Source of the DNA: an uncultured Ectothiorhodospiraceae bacterium
GTDB taxonomy: Bacteria; Pseudomonadota; Gammaproteobacteria; CAMYNG01
NCBI GenBank assembly: GCA_947259765.1
Contig: CAMYNG010000009.1
Span: forward strand, 1 to 64,000
DNA length: 64,000 nucleotides
Reading direction: 5' to 3'
Shown: one piece after another, positions 26,145-37,875 of the stretch
How positions within the stretch are numbered: position 1 is the first letter of the stretch
How the letters are laid out: each line of letters opens with the position of its first letter
The notes under the pieces: model-generated
What the model was told of the DNA's origin: nothing
Database searches by the model: none
What the model saw: the letters and a program-made list of their open reading frames with translations, nothing else
Translations under genes and position numbers: made by a program

Positions 26145-26240
26145 TGTATAAAGTGTTTAATTATACAGCCGGATAACCCACCCGTTGGCTCATCGGCCTC
26201 CCGGTGCGCGAAGGCGCGACCCTTCTGAAAACGGGTTATC
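26145..26240 (+). other. Inverted repeat and structured leader before cbpA
   Basis: The 324-base gap before cbpA has no gene but clear symmetry. TGTATAA (26145-26151) and TTATACA (26161-26167) form a perfect interrupted palindrome, possibly an operator. Immediately after, GATAACCC (26172-26179) pairs with GGGTTATC (26233-26240) around an inner GC-rich hairpin (GCGC-GAAG-GCGC near 26206-26217). Such a closed multi-stem structure could be a 5' UTR element. I could not match it to a known riboswitch class, and I see no good sigma-32 promoter. Confidence 0.45.
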
Positions 26241-26389
26241 TGTACGGTAAGATATTTTTCAATTCACAGGAGGGGTTGTAAAACCACCGCGGCACACCTA
26301 ACTATCTAAAGGATCGGCAAAAACGCTTTGCCAAAAACCGGTCACGAATTAATTGACGCAGGCGTACAAGGGTAACGGGAAACCGAGTA

Positions 26390-27340
26390 ATGGAATTCAA
26401 AGACTACTACGAAATAATGGGCGTCAAACGCGACGCGACCCAGGATGAGATCAAACGTGCCTACCGCAAGCTGGCGCGTAAATTTCATCCCGACGTGAGC
26501 AAAGAAGCCGATGCCGAGAAAAAGTTCAAGGAGGTCGGTGAAGCCTACGAAGTCTTAAAGGATCCGGAAAAACGCACCGCCTACGATCAGCTGGGTGCCA
26601 ACTGGAAATCCGGCCAGGATTTCAAGCCGCCGCCGGGCTGGGATGCGGGTTTTGAATTCAGTGGCGGCGGGTATACCGGAACGGATGAGGCCGCCTTCAG
26701 CGATTTCTTCGAGAACCTCTTTGGTGGCGGATTTCAGGCTCGTGGCGGACATGCCGGCGGCAGACAGTTTCATGCCCGCGGAGAAGATCACCACGCCAAA
26801 GTGCTTATCGATCTGCAAGATGCCTTTAACGGCGCCAGTCGCCTGATCACCCTACAGGCTCCGCAAGTGGATGAGCAGGGCCATGTGCGCACGCGCGAAC
26901 GTAGCCTGAACGTCAAAGTTCCCAAGGGCATAAAACAGGGACAGCAGATCCGACTTGCCGGCCAGGGCGCACCGGGCATGGGTGATGGCGGCGCAGGCGA
27001 TCTTTACCTGCAGGTCGTTTTCAAGCCACACGCGATTTATAAAGTCGAAGAACGGGATTTGTATCTCGAGCTGCCCGTGGCTCCCTGGGAGGCCGCGTTG
27101 GGCGCAACCGTTAAAGTCCCCACGCCCGGTGGTGCCGTCGAACTCAAGGTGCCTGCAGGTTCGAGCTCGGGCCGCAAATTACGCCTCAAGGGACGTGGCA
27201 TTCCGGGCAAACCGGCCGGAGACCTGTATGTCATCCTGCAGGTTGCGCTACCTCCTGCGGATAGCGAACAAGCCAAAACACTGTACACAGAAATGCAGAA
27301 CAAACTGGCGTTTAATCCACGCAGCAGCTTGGGAGTCTAA
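26390..27340 (+). CDS. cbpA: Curved DNA-binding protein CbpA (class II DnaJ cochaperone)
   Basis: CbpA is a DnaJ homologue that stimulates DnaK and also binds curved DNA. It has 316 residues. The J domain (1-70) has HPD at 33-35; a Gly/Phe-rich stretch follows ([28 protein letters not shown] in pieces around 85-115). There is no zinc-finger domain, which marks class II. Two beta-sandwich peptide-binding domains complete it. It is followed by cbpM, 14 bases downstream, with a GGAGG site, as in E. coli. Confidence 0.94.
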   Translation: MEFKDYYEIMGVKRDATQDEIKRAYRKLARKFHPDVSKEADAEKKFKEVGEAYEVLKDPEKRTAYDQLGANWKSGQDFKPPPGWDAGFEFSGGGYTGTDEAAFSDFFENLFGGGFQARGGHAGGRQFHARGEDHHAKVLIDLQDAFNGASRLITLQAPQVDEQGHVRTRERSLNVKVPKGIKQGQQIRLAGQGAPGMGDGGAGDLYLQVVFKPHAIYKVEERDLYLELPVAPWEAALGATVKVPTPGGAVELKVPAGSSSGRKLRLKGRGIPGKPAGDLYVILQVALPPADSEQAKTLYTEMQNKLAFNPRSSLGV

Positions 27341-27354
27341 GGAGGAAAATAAAA

Positions 27355-27672
27355 ATGGTGAAAAATCAAATCACACTATCCGGTTCCATCCTTGACGAAC
27401 AAACCGACCTGACACTCGGCGATCTGTGTCGTGCCTGCGCCGTACACGCTGAATGGCTGGAGGCCCTGGTGGACGAAGGCATATTGGAGCCAACCGGTGC
27501 CAATGTTCAAGTTTGGCGCTTTACCGGTTACGAGTTGCGCCGGGCACGTACGGTGCGACGCCTGCAGCAGGATCTCGGTGTCAATCTGGCAGGCGCCGCA
27601 CTTGCGATTCAATTACTCGAGGAACTTGAACATATACGTAGCCGTCTCGCTGCCATTGAGACGCGCGACTGA
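27355..27672 (+). CDS. cbpM: CbpA modulator CbpM (MerR-like)
   Basis: CbpM binds the CbpA J domain and inhibits its cochaperone and DNA-binding activity. It has 105 residues, the family length. A MerR-like helical fold is suggested by LGDLCRACAVHAEWLEALVD, followed by WRFTGYELRRARTVRRLQQDL and a C-terminal helix with LLEELEHIRSRL. Start ATG 27355 is preceded by AAGGAGGAAAAT. Its position after cbpA supports the assignment. Confidence 0.88.
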   Translation: MVKNQITLSGSILDEQTDLTLGDLCRACAVHAEWLEALVDEGILEPTGANVQVWRFTGYELRRARTVRRLQQDLGVNLAGAALAIQLLEELEHIRSRLAAIETRD

Positions 27673-27765
27673 TTCTACTTCCGGTGTCACTTACGTCGAC
27701 ACCGAAAAAAGTCGCAACCACTTACGCTAAAAACTGACGTTCAGATTTAATCGGAAAATGAAAGC

Positions 27766-28200
27766 ATGAATGACCCCGTACACCTTGTTTGCCCGCACTG
27801 TACTGCAATTAACCGCATACCCAAGGCTCGATTAACGGACGGGCCACAGTGTGGCAAATGTCACCAGGCCTTGTTCAGAGCGCAGCCCGTTGAACTGAAT
27901 GGCGCCAGCTTTGCCAGGCATATTTCCCGTAACGATGTGCCTGTGTTGGTGGACTTTTGGGCACCCTGGTGCGGCCCCTGTAAAATGATGGCACCGGCGT
28001 TTGCCGAAGCGGCGCAACTGCTGGAACCGTACGTGCGACTGGCGAAGGTCAATACCGAGGCTGAACAGGCGCTGGGAGTACAATATGGTGTTCGCAGCAT
28101 CCCGACGCTGGCATTGTTTCGAAATGGTCAGGAGATCGCACGCCAACCGGGCGCGATGGGTGCGGCGGATATTGTGCGTTGGACGCAGGCGCAACTGTAA
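27766..28200 (+). CDS. trxC: Thioredoxin 2 (zinc-binding)
   Basis: TrxC is a disulfide reductase with an N-terminal zinc module. It has 144 residues. The zinc ligands are C9, C12, C29 and C32 (CPHC and CGKC). The active site is WCGPC (68-72) in a standard thioredoxin fold, and the cis-Pro motif is RSIPTLALF. In E. coli trxC belongs to the OxyR regulon. It is 93 bases after cbpM on the same strand, possibly in the same transcript, and converges on purA. Confidence 0.95.
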   Translation: MNDPVHLVCPHCTAINRIPKARLTDGPQCGKCHQALFRAQPVELNGASFARHISRNDVPVLVDFWAPWCGPCKMMAPAFAEAAQLLEPYVRLAKVNTEAEQALGVQYGVRSIPTLALFRNGQEIARQPGAMGAADIVRWTQAQL

Positions 28201-28272
28201 GGAACGAAATTAAAACCAGCTGTTCCGAAGCAAACTACTGTGAACCTGTTAATTACAAGCTAAACGAACCGA

Positions 28273-29583
<1,311 letters not shown>

Positions 29584-29708
29584 TTACTCGTTCCCACCTG
29601 ACGGAATACAAAAAAACCTGCGCATCATAATCGTTTTTGTCACGCGCGCACAGCCACCCCAACAACACATCTGTTATTGGTCAATCAGTTAATCTTATTT
29701 GCCGGGGA

Positions 29709-30890
29709 TCAAATTGATTCGACCTGCCATTCGCCGTTGCGTAGCACCAATTGCCGATCGCAACCCATCGCCCTGGCATCACCCGCCTGGTCAGCCAACG
29801 CCTGTATCACCCGTTCCCCGTCGCCACGTAACGCTTGCACGCGTTCGGCCTGTTTTGGGTCGTCGCTTATGGACGCAAAAACAGCGCCGGGACTTGAAGC
29901 AGGCTCTGACGCCAATTGAATCAGTGTTTTCAAATCGGCGCTAAATCCCGTGGCCGGGCGCGCCCGACCGAACACCTTGCCGATGTCATCGTAACGCCCA
30001 CCCGACGCGATGGCCTGACCGTGTCCCGGTACAAAGGCGCCGAATACCACACCGGTGTGATAGGCATAGCCGCGCAATTCCGCTAAATCAAAGTGCAACG
30101 CGATACCAGGAACATGGTGCTGTACCTGCACGGCCAGATTTTCCAGATCGGTCAGTGCTGCGAGAACCTCCGCGCTGGCAGTGGCCAGTTTTTTTCGCGC
30201 GCGTTGGAGGACATCGTCGCCACCGTTGAGTTCAATTAATGCACGCAGCATGTCTCGGCAGACGCTATCGATAGACCAGTTTGACATTAAAGTATCGAAT
30301 TCCGGCACCGCCTTACGTTGCAGGGCATCGAAAAGCTGATCTTCCTGCTCGGCGTCGAGTCCGGCCTGTCGCGCCAGCCCCCGAAAAATGGCCACATTGC
30401 CCAGATCGATCCACGGTTGCTCAATGCCGGTAAGACGCAATGTCGCCACCATAAGCTGTAGAACTTCCAGATCACTGTCGATACCCGCGTGCCCGTATAG
30501 CTCCAAACCAATCTGCAATGGGCTACGTGAACCGGCGAAACCATCAGGCCGCGTGTGCAACACCGTGCCGAGGTAACACAGCCGGGTGGGAACATCACGT
30601 TTTAGCTGGTGTGCGTCGATGCGTGCCACCTGCGGGGTAATGTCTGCACGCACACCCATCATACGGCCCGTTAACTGATCAGTAAGTTTAAAGGTCTGCA
30701 AATCCAGATCGTTGCCGGTACCGGTCAAAAGTGATTCGAGGTATTCAATAAACGGTGGGATCACCAGCTCGTAACCCCAGCTATCAAAAAGATCCAAAAG
30801 CCTGCGTCGTAAACGCTCCACGCACCTGGCCTGATCGGGCAACACCTCTTCAATACCTTCGGGCAGTAGCCAGCGGTCGGATTTATCCAT
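29709..30890 (-). CDS. hisZ: ATP phosphoribosyltransferase regulatory subunit HisZ
   Basis: HisZ is a catalytically inactive paralogue of histidyl-tRNA synthetase that forms an octamer with short-form HisG in histidine synthesis. It has 393 residues, the usual size. Class II synthetase-like features are PEGIEEVLPDQARCVERL, TDQLTGRMMGVRADITPQVAR (motif 2 region), and GGRYDDIGKVFGRARPATGFS. There is no anticodon-binding domain, which separates it from HisS. Its presence implies a short HisG elsewhere. It sits between DUF2065 and purA. Confidence 0.94.
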   Translation of the reverse strand: MDKSDRWLLPEGIEEVLPDQARCVERLRRRLLDLFDSWGYELVIPPFIEYLESLLTGTGNDLDLQTFKLTDQLTGRMMGVRADITPQVARIDAHQLKRDVPTRLCYLGTVLHTRPDGFAGSRSPLQIGLELYGHAGIDSDLEVLQLMVATLRLTGIEQPWIDLGNVAIFRGLARQAGLDAEQEDQLFDALQRKAVPEFDTLMSNWSIDSVCRDMLRALIELNGGDDVLQRARKKLATASAEVLAALTDLENLAVQVQHHVPGIALHFDLAELRGYAYHTGVVFGAFVPGHGQAIASGGRYDDIGKVFGRARPATGFSADLKTLIQLASEPASSPGAVFASISDDPKQAERVQALRGDGERVIQALADQAGDARAMGCDRQLVLRNGEWQVESI

Positions 30891-30946
30891 GGTTGATTAC
30901 GAACATGATTGAATGCAAACGATTGAGAACGAGACGCGGTGTAAGC

Positions 30947-31132
30947 TCAAGTCAGCAAATAGACGAGTATGGCACCGACCAGCATGCTGGCCAGCCCCAT
31001 ACCCCGAACGAGCCGGTCTTCCAGACTCGATACAGTTTGTAACGTGCGCCGATATCCACCGGGGTTGAGCGCGGGGAACAAGCCCTCGATCACAAACACC
31101 AGGCCAAAGGCGATCAGAAACTCCTGCAGCAT
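30947..31132 (-). CDS. yjeT: DUF2065 (YjeT-like) small membrane protein
   Basis: It has 61 residues with two predicted membrane helices (FLIAFGLVFVIEGLFPALNP and LASMLVGAILVYLL). The conserved GLFPALNPGGYRR turn is typical of DUF2065. It lies between hflC and the purine/histidine genes, the usual site in Gammaproteobacteria. Function is unknown; its conserved neighbourhood suggests a link to the HflKC complex. Confidence 0.9.
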   Translation of the reverse strand: MLQEFLIAFGLVFVIEGLFPALNPGGYRRTLQTVSSLEDRLVRGMGLASMLVGAILVYLLT

Positions 31133-31177
31133 GTCTTTTATCTATCCGTTCAACACGCTCGGCGCCCCTGAAGCCGC

Positions 31178-32050
31178 CTATTTACCCAGCTTGGGTTGTT
31201 TGAAATATCGGAAAAATTCAGAATCCGGCTCAATGACCAGTTTACTTCCCGGATTTTCAAACGTTTTTCGGTACGCCTCAAGACTCCGGTAAAAACCATA
31301 GAATTCCGAATTCTTGTTAAACGCCTTGGCATAGATTTCCGCGGCCTTGGCATCGCCTGAACCACGTAGCTGCTGCGACTGGTTATAGCCTTCGGCCAAC
31401 AAAATCTTGCGCTCTTTCTCAGCCTCGGCGCGAATGCGATTACCTTCACCTTTACCACTGGCACGTTGCTCATTGGCCAGTTTCAGGCGGTCGGACCGCA
31501 TACGTTCGAAAATCTTCTGGAAGGTTGACTGCGGCAATTCAATACGCTTGGTTCGCACGTCGACAATCTTGATGCCAAACGGATTGACCAGCGCGCGCGC
31601 CGTTTCGGTAATTTTAGACATTACCTCGGCACGGTCTTCGGATATCACTTCCCACTCCGTACGCTTACCAAACGCATCCAGCAAACCCTTGTTAACAATG
31701 GCGTTAAAGCGGTTCACCGCATTGCCTTCCTGTCCACCCATCTTGCGATAAAAGGCCTCGACGTCATTAATGCGCCACTTAATGTAGTAATCCACATTTA
31801 ACGGATTACCTTCCTTGGTCAAATAGGTTTGTGGTGGCGCGTCAAAGGTCAGGATGCGCTTGTCAAAAATCTGTACCCGGTGATAAAAGGGGATCTTGAA
31901 ATGCAATCCCGGTTCGAAATCGCTTTTTTCGAACTTACCCACGGCGAAGCGGATGGCAAGATCCTTTTCTGTCACGATAAACGTTGACAGGTAAACGATA
32001 AACAGCACCAGCAGCACGCCGATGAGAGTGAACATCTTTCCATTACTCAT
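31178..32050 (-). CDS. hflC: HflC, SPFH-domain modulator of FtsH
   Basis: HflC forms, with HflK, a large periplasm-facing cage around the FtsH membrane protease. It has 290 residues with one N-terminal membrane anchor (FTLIGVLLVLFIVYLSTFIV). An SPFH/band-7 domain follows (GKFEKSDFEPGLHFKIPFYHRVQIFDKR in parts), then a long coiled region (LANEQRASGKGEGNRIRAEAEKERK). Its ATG directly abuts the hflK stop codon, so translation is coupled. Confidence 0.96.
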   Translation of the reverse strand: MSNGKMFTLIGVLLVLFIVYLSTFIVTEKDLAIRFAVGKFEKSDFEPGLHFKIPFYHRVQIFDKRILTFDAPPQTYLTKEGNPLNVDYYIKWRINDVEAFYRKMGGQEGNAVNRFNAIVNKGLLDAFGKRTEWEVISEDRAEVMSKITETARALVNPFGIKIVDVRTKRIELPQSTFQKIFERMRSDRLKLANEQRASGKGEGNRIRAEAEKERKILLAEGYNQSQQLRGSGDAKAAEIYAKAFNKNSEFYGFYRSLEAYRKTFENPGSKLVIEPDSEFFRYFKQPKLGK

Positions 32051-33211
32051 TTACCTCACCTCCCTGCTGCGCTGACGATCCCGTCGACTGTCGAAACTGC
32101 CTCCGCCGTCTGATTGGGCCGGATTGACGGGTGGAGGTAACGTTAGTGGATTTGGACCTGCGCCCGCGGCACCAGTCTGCCCGAGCGGTAAATACAGCAT
32201 GTTGTTACCTTTTTCCACGTCGATCACCACCTTGTCCGTATTAGCCAAAATGGACTCCATGGTTTCGATGTACATGCGTTGCCGTGTCACCTTGGGCGCC
32301 TTTTCATACTCTGAGAGCACCTTAAGGAAACGATCCGCCTGACCGGTCGCGCGCGCAATCACTTCCTGCTTATAGCCTTCGGCCTCTTCGATCATACGCT
32401 GCTGTTGGCCTTGCGCCTTGGGCAGGATGTCGTTGCGATAGGCGATAGCCTCGTTGATATAGCGATTGCGATCCTCGCCCGCGGCTAAAACGTCATTATA
32501 GGCCGGTATAACTTCGCGTGGCGGTTGCGCCACCTGCAGGTTAAAACTGGTCAATAAGAAGCCGGTATCGTAAACGTCGACGATGTTCTGAATACGTTTT
32601 TGCGCCAGCAGGGCAAACTCACTGCGACCCTCGCCTCGCAAGTAATCCAGTGTGTGGTTACCCGCCAACTCACGAACCGCACTCTGCGTAGCATGTTGCA
32701 GGCTTTTCTCGGGATCGCGGGCCGCGAACAGGAATTTCACCGCATCCTGCACGTGGTATTGCACCACGAATTCCATGTCAACGATGTTCTGGTCCTTGGT
32801 CAACATCAGCGCTTCGCTGGTGCCCTGGCCGATATGCACGCTGCGAATATTGGCGACATCAACAACATCCACGGTCTGGATAAAGCGCGGATACCAGTGA
32901 AAACCCGGATCACTTATTGAGCTGAACGCGCCGAACTGCAGGACGACGCCCTGTTTGCCTTCGTTGACGATATAGATGCCCGACAGGAACCAGATGACCA
33001 GTGCCACAGCCGCAATCAGGCCGAATCCGAAAGAGCTCCCGGAGCCGCGCCGACTACCCTTGCCGCCTTTGCCGCCTTTGCCGCCGAACAGGCCGGTAAG
33101 TTTGTCCTGAAACTTCTTCAGAACTTCATCGAGATCTGGTGGGCCGTCATTCCCGCCGCGATTACCCCAAGGGTCGCGATCTTTGGAACCACCCGGTTCG
33201 TTCCAGGCCAT
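32051..33211 (-). CDS. hflK: HflK, SPFH-domain modulator of FtsH
   Basis: HflK is the partner of HflC. It has 386 residues. The cytoplasmic N-terminus is glycine-rich (GGKGGKGGKG about residues 44-53) and precedes the membrane segment GFGLIAAVALVIWFLSGIYIV. The SPFH domain begins VNEGKQGVVLQFGAF; the coiled part contains AEGYKQEVIARATGQADRFL. The C-terminus is Pro/Gly-rich and probably disordered. Its order hflX-hflK-hflC is standard. Confidence 0.96.
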   Translation of the reverse strand: MAWNEPGGSKDRDPWGNRGGNDGPPDLDEVLKKFQDKLTGLFGGKGGKGGKGSRRGSGSSFGFGLIAAVALVIWFLSGIYIVNEGKQGVVLQFGAFSSISDPGFHWYPRFIQTVDVVDVANIRSVHIGQGTSEALMLTKDQNIVDMEFVVQYHVQDAVKFLFAARDPEKSLQHATQSAVRELAGNHTLDYLRGEGRSEFALLAQKRIQNIVDVYDTGFLLTSFNLQVAQPPREVIPAYNDVLAAGEDRNRYINEAIAYRNDILPKAQGQQQRMIEEAEGYKQEVIARATGQADRFLKVLSEYEKAPKVTRQRMYIETMESILANTDKVVIDVEKGNNMLYLPLGQTGAAGAGPNPLTLPPPVNPAQSDGGGSFDSRRDRQRSREVR

Positions 33212-33268
33212 GCTGACTCCGTATTATTTGTTGGTTGGAAATTGGACCTTGCGGCCAAAGTGCAGATT

Positions 33269-34591
33269 CTATGGGGCTTGACCGCCAGCCGCAAGGCATG
33301 GCGCATCCGGATCGCTAATGATATGTGCATCGATACCGTCATGCTTGCACAGGGCGTCCCAATCGTGGCGATCGATTTCGACGTTTACCACCGCGCAACC
33401 ATCCTCGGCGGTATGCTCGGTATGGACCGTACCTAGCTCGTACAGCCGCGCCCGTAGTCGCGCCGAACCGGCTGGAAGCCGGACTGTGTAGCGGACTTTC
33501 TCGGCGTATAGCCGCTCGGCCATCGCCGCCAGCAGCAAATCCAGGCCTTGGCCATTGGCCGCCGACAGCCAAACACGGGCGGGCAGACCTTGGGCATCCC
33601 GATCAATGCGCGGTGTAAAACCGGGCAACAGGTCAATTTTGTTGTACACCTCCAGCTGTGGTACCCCGCGCGCATCGATGTCGGTCAAGACCCGATTAAC
33701 TTCGTAAATAGTGTCATCCCGATCGGCCGTAGCCGCATCAACAATATGCAAAAGCAAATCGGCATCACGCGTTTCCTGCAAGGTTGAACGAAATGCCTCA
33801 ACCAGGTCATGCGGCAGATTACGGATAAAACCGACGGTATCGGCAAGTACAAATGGCCGACCATCTGGCAGATCGACTCGACGTAATGTGGGATCCAGGG
33901 TGGCAAACAGCTTGTCCGCCGCGTAAACGTCGGCATCGGTCAGCTGATTAAACAGGGTTGATTTACCGGCATTGGTATAACCGACCAGGGACACGGTAGA
34001 CAGGGCGGCACGGCGGCGCGATCGCCGTCCCTGTTCACGTTGCCGGCGCACCTTTTCCAGTCTCTTTTTGATTTGCTTGATGCGATCACCCAACAGCCGG
34101 CGGTCGGTTTCCAGCTGGGTTTCACCCGGGCCGCGTAAGCCGATACCACCTTTTTGCCGCTCAAGGTGAGTCCAGCCGCGAACCAGTCGCGTGGAAAGGT
34201 GCTGCAGCTGTGCCAGCTCCACCTGCAACTTGCCCTCATGGGTGCGTGCACGCTGCGCAAATATATCCAGGATGAGCCCGGTGCGATCCAGCACCCGGCA
34301 TTTAAGCAGGCGTTCGAGATTGCGTTCCTGGGCAGGCGATAAGGCGTGGTCGATCAACACCACCTCGGCCTCGTGTTGCTCAATGAGTTGGCGGATTTCC
34401 TCCGCCTTGCCGGTGCCGACGAAAAATTTTGCATCCGGGCTGCGGCGACGTCCCGCCAGGCTGGCAACCGGATCGGCCTGCGCCGAGGTCACCAGTTCCC
34501 TGAATTCCGTCAGGCTGTCATCTGTGTCCTGGGAGTCAAAATCGATTCGAACCAGAATGGCACGTTCACCGGCACGCGGACGTTCAAACAA
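33269..34591 (-). CDS. hflX: Ribosome-splitting GTPase HflX
   Basis: HflX dissociates stalled or heat-damaged ribosomes. It has 440 residues, starting with TTG at 34591 (L-F-E-R-P as initiator Met-Phe-Glu) with an AGGGG-type site upstream; MFxRxxAGE matches the E. coli start, so this rare start is well supported. The HflX domain has GTGKAEEI, DHALSPAQERNLE and GGIGLRGPGETQLETDRR. The G domain P-loop is GYTNAGKST (204-212). It starts 38 bases after hfq. Confidence 0.96.
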   Translation of the reverse strand: MFERPRAGERAILVRIDFDSQDTDDSLTEFRELVTSAQADPVASLAGRRRSPDAKFFVGTGKAEEIRQLIEQHEAEVVLIDHALSPAQERNLERLLKCRVLDRTGLILDIFAQRARTHEGKLQVELAQLQHLSTRLVRGWTHLERQKGGIGLRGPGETQLETDRRLLGDRIKQIKKRLEKVRRQREQGRRSRRRAALSTVSLVGYTNAGKSTLFNQLTDADVYAADKLFATLDPTLRRVDLPDGRPFVLADTVGFIRNLPHDLVEAFRSTLQETRDADLLLHIVDAATADRDDTIYEVNRVLTDIDARGVPQLEVYNKIDLLPGFTPRIDRDAQGLPARVWLSAANGQGLDLLLAAMAERLYAEKVRYTVRLPAGSARLRARLYELGTVHTEHTAEDGCAVVNVEIDRHDWDALCKHDGIDAHIISDPDAPCLAAGGQAP

Positions 34592-34629
34592 CCCGGACGC
34601 CCCTGTCGGCGACCGGGCCGAAACTGTCC

Positions 34630-34896
34630 TCAGGCATTACCGGGGGACGGTGCGTTACCGGGTGACGTCTCTTCAGCAACCACCGGGAGTTTAACGTTGC
34701 GTGAAGGAACCACGGTTGAAATTGCATGTTTGTACACCATCTGGCTAACACTGTTGCGTAATAACACAACGAACTGGTCAAAGGACTCAATCTGGCCTTG
34801 CAGCTTGATTCCGTTCACTAAAAAAATCGACACAGGGATGCGCTCTTTACGCAGCGCATTAAGAAACGGGTCCTGCAATGCCTGCCCTTTACTCAT
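34630..34896 (-). CDS. hfq: RNA chaperone Hfq
   Basis: Hfq is the hexameric Sm-like protein that pairs small RNAs with mRNAs. It has 88 residues from the ATG at 34896, behind AAGGAGATAATAACG; the longer frame to 35007 is not needed. Sm1 contains [20 protein letters not shown] in the N-terminal part; Sm2 has YKHAIS (55-60), the uridine-binding motif. The C-terminal tail is short and rich in Pro, Gly, Asn and Ser. It lies between miaA and hflX in the classic order. Confidence 0.98.
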   Translation of the reverse strand: MSKGQALQDPFLNALRKERIPVSIFLVNGIKLQGQIESFDQFVVLLRNSVSQMVYKHAISTVVPSRNVKLPVVAEETSPGNAPSPGNA

Positions 34897-35081
34897 CGTT
34901 ATTATCTCCTTGTGATTATAATTGATGGAGTCCTTCCTACAGGCCGGTGAATGCCGGACAACGGGGCTCTCCAAAAAAATACCGCAAAAAAATCGCCAAA
35001 ACCCCAAAAACCATTAGAAAAACGAGCAAAATACCATCAAGTCAAGCTAAATTCCGCCTCACACCAAGTCTAGCACAAGGC

Positions 35082-36041
35082 TCATGGCCAATTGATGGGG
35101 GCGGCCTGCAACAATTTCAACACCCGGTCGAGCCGGGACGGGTCCCGGCTGTCGAACCAGTTTAACTCCTGCTCGGCGCGCAACCAGGTCATCTGTCTTT
35201 TAGCCAGTTGCCGGGTGGCGGTGATGGCCTTCTCGCGCATGGTTTCGTAGTCACAGCGAGCATCCAGGTACTCCCAAATCTGCCGATACCCCACCGCGCG
35301 CATACTGGGCAGCTCGGCATACAAGTCTCCCCGTTGGAAAAGTGTCTCGACCTCGGCAACCAGCCCCTGGTCCAGCATTGTCTGGAAACGTCGGGCGATA
35401 TCGATCCGGCGCTGCTCGCGCTCGGCCTCCGCCAGGGCGAGTTTCACCAACGCGAACGGCGCCGCGGTTTGTGCGGCGTCCTGCAACCATGCACTCAACG
35501 GCCTGCCGGAAATCGTGTACACCTCAAGTGCGCGCTGAATGCGTTGCGGGTCGTTGGGATGAATGCGCTGTGCGGATTCCGGATCGACCTCGCCGAGGCG
35601 GCTATGCAGTGTCGCCCAACCCTTTTGTGCGGCCTCGGCCTCCAGTTCGGCACGCACGGCCGGATCGGCTGCCGGCAGTTCCGCCAGCCCATGTTGCAAT
35701 GCGCGAAAATACAACATGGTGCCGCCGACCAGCAGCGGTACGCGACCTGCCGCGTGGATCGTTGCCATCTCTTGCAGCGCATCGTCACGAAACCGCGCTG
35801 CGGAATAGGCCACAGACGGATCGACGATATCCACCAGATGATGTGGCGCGCGCGCCAATATCTCTGCGTCCGGCTTCGCCGTCCCAATATCCATACCGCG
35901 GTAAACCATGGCCGAGTCAACGCTAATAATTTCCAGCGGCAACCGCTCAACCAGCTCTACCGCCAACTCCGTTTTACCCGAAGCCGTGGGACCCATAATA
36001 CATATCGCCGGGGGATACGCCGTGTCGGTTTGCATAAGCAT
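35082..36041 (-). CDS. miaA: tRNA dimethylallyltransferase MiaA
   Basis: MiaA transfers a dimethylallyl group to A37 of tRNAs reading UNN codons. It has 319 residues. The P-loop is GPTASGKT (17-24); [16 protein letters not shown] and [11 protein letters not shown] follow. [12 protein letters not shown] and [13 protein letters not shown] close the catalytic core. It is 25 bases after mutL. Confidence 0.97.
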   Translation of the reverse strand: MLMQTDTAYPPAICIMGPTASGKTELAVELVERLPLEIISVDSAMVYRGMDIGTAKPDAEILARAPHHLVDIVDPSVAYSAARFRDDALQEMATIHAAGRVPLLVGGTMLYFRALQHGLAELPAADPAVRAELEAEAAQKGWATLHSRLGEVDPESAQRIHPNDPQRIQRALEVYTISGRPLSAWLQDAAQTAAPFALVKLALAEAEREQRRIDIARRFQTMLDQGLVAEVETLFQRGDLYAELPSMRAVGYRQIWEYLDARCDYETMREKAITATRQLAKRQMTWLRAEQELNWFDSRDPSRLDRVLKLLQAAPINWP

Positions 36042-36066
36042 GAACGTTACAGACTTCAGGGTGACA

Positions 36067-37854
36067 CTAGTTTTTCAGCAATGCAGCCAACTGAGCAGCG
36101 CCCACGGGTGCCATCACCCTACGTGGCGGTGAAAGGCCCTGCGGACGGCTCTGCAAGGCCCGCCAGATTGATTCAAGTTCAGTCTGGCTCATTGCTGCGG
36201 TCGAATCGAATTTACACGCGGCAACCAGGGCCTCGGCCTGTTCCGCTGAGGGTGTAGAACCTGGCTGCATGCCTGCAACCACCTGTGCGAGTCCGGCAAG
36301 CATCGACGCCAACTCCATCTCGCCCAGCAGTGCAGGTATGCGGCGTACCAGCACACAGCGTGGCGCACTGCGCGTTAGATCAAATCCCAGACTTGCCACT
36401 TCATCGGTCCGGGTGTCCAGCAAATCCACCGCGGCTTCGTTAAGTTCCACGCGCGCGGGTATTAAAAGGGGTTGTGCCACAACCTGGCCGCTTGCGAACA
36501 TCTCGGTTAATTCCTGTTTCACAAGCCACGCCCGGGCGGCGCCCAGATCAACCAGCATCGTCTCTTCGTTTTGTGCGACTAACAGGTAGCACCCATGCAA
36601 TTGTACGAGTCTCAGATCCTGATACGAACTCGTGCTAAAGGACTGATGTCGATTCCGATTTGATACCGGGCGCATAACTCCGGAACGTAACGTTCCGGGG
36701 TGTACGGCTACGCCTCCCGCGTCCCCGAATACTTCGCTCGAATAGTCTGTCGGCGTTTCCGCAACCTGGGTAGTGTGCCGTACCAAGGTTTCACCGGAAA
36801 GGGATGGGCTACTCTGCTCAATAGTGCCGAAAGCTGAATCTGACCGCGCGATATGCAGCGCGTCATCGATACAGTGACTTAAAAAATCGTGCACGAGACG
36901 TGTATCGCGAAACCGAACTTCGTGTTTAGTGGGATGAACATTAACGTCGACCAGACCCGGATCGATTTGCAAATGCAGCACATACGCCGGGTGCCGCCCC
37001 GCTGGCAAACCTTCGCCGTACGCCTGACGCAGCGCGTGGCCGATAAGACGATCCCGCACCAAACGGCCGTTAACAAACAAAAACTGCAAATCTCGCTGGC
37101 TACGCGAGAAAGTTGGCCTCGCCAACCAGCCATTCAAACTCACAGCACCCGAAGTGTAATTCAGGTGCAGCGACATACCGACGAAAGCGCGACCGCACAA
37201 GCGTAGTACGCGCCCTTCACGTGCCGGGTCGTCTTCAGCCGTCGGTACGCGGAACACCGTTCGTTGATTGTGTGTCAGACTAAAGCCGACATCGAAGCGG
37301 CTCAAAGCAAGCCCACGCAGCAGTTGCTCAATATGTAGAAACTCGGTGCGTTCGGCACGCAGAAAACGCCGTCGGGCGGGCACATTATGAAACAAATCGT
37401 CCACAATCACCGAGGTCCCGGGCGGGTGTGATGCGGGTGTTGCCAAAGACGGATTTGAATTGTCGCCCCGCACCGACCAGGCCGAATCGGCATCGTGTGG
37501 CCGACTCACCAGTTCCAGCCGCGCGATCGATCCAATACTGGCTAACGCCTCACCGCGAAAGCCAAGGCTGGTGATGTGAGCCAGTTCTTCAGCCGAAACG
37601 AGTTTGCTGGTGGCGTGACGGCACAAAGCCAATTCGAGATCCTGCTGACGCACGCCGCAGCCGTCGTCGCGTACCCTGATACGCTTGCTGCCGGCCTGTT
37701 CGATTTCAACATCGACACGTCTGGCACCCGCATCCAGACTATTTTCCACCAGCTCCTTCACCACCGAAGCCGGTCGTTCCACAACCTCACCGGCGGCGAT
37801 TTGATTAGCCACCTGGGCGGACAATTGCTGGATTGGAGTTGGCGGCACGGACAT
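36067..37854 (-). CDS. mutL: DNA mismatch repair protein MutL
   Basis: MutL links MutS mismatch recognition to strand incision. It has 595 residues. The GHKL ATPase domain has [12 protein letters not shown] with catalytic E37, DDGCG and [12 protein letters not shown]; a linker of about 70 residues follows, then the C-terminal dimerisation domain. Where endonuclease-active MutL proteins have DQHAxxExxxxE, this one reads [14 protein letters not shown]. It therefore looks like the E. coli type, which depends on MutH or another nuclease. It starts upstream of miaA and follows the amiC end after a repeat. Confidence 0.97.
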   Translation of the reverse strand: MSVPPTPIQQLSAQVANQIAAGEVVERPASVVKELVENSLDAGARRVDVEIEQAGSKRIRVRDDGCGVRQQDLELALCRHATSKLVSAEELAHITSLGFRGEALASIGSIARLELVSRPHDADSAWSVRGDNSNPSLATPASHPPGTSVIVDDLFHNVPARRRFLRAERTEFLHIEQLLRGLALSRFDVGFSLTHNQRTVFRVPTAEDDPAREGRVLRLCGRAFVGMSLHLNYTSGAVSLNGWLARPTFSRSQRDLQFLFVNGRLVRDRLIGHALRQAYGEGLPAGRHPAYVLHLQIDPGLVDVNVHPTKHEVRFRDTRLVHDFLSHCIDDALHIARSDSAFGTIEQSSPSLSGETLVRHTTQVAETPTDYSSEVFGDAGGVAVHPGTLRSGVMRPVSNRNRHQSFSTSSYQDLRLVQLHGCYLLVAQNEETMLVDLGAARAWLVKQELTEMFASGQVVAQPLLIPARVELNEAAVDLLDTRTDEVASLGFDLTRSAPRCVLVRRIPALLGEMELASMLAGLAQVVAGMQPGSTPSAEQAEALVAACKFDSTAAMSQTELESIWRALQSRPQGLSPPRRVMAPVGAAQLAALLKN

Positions 37855-37875
37855 GGGCCAAGCATACTCAATATA

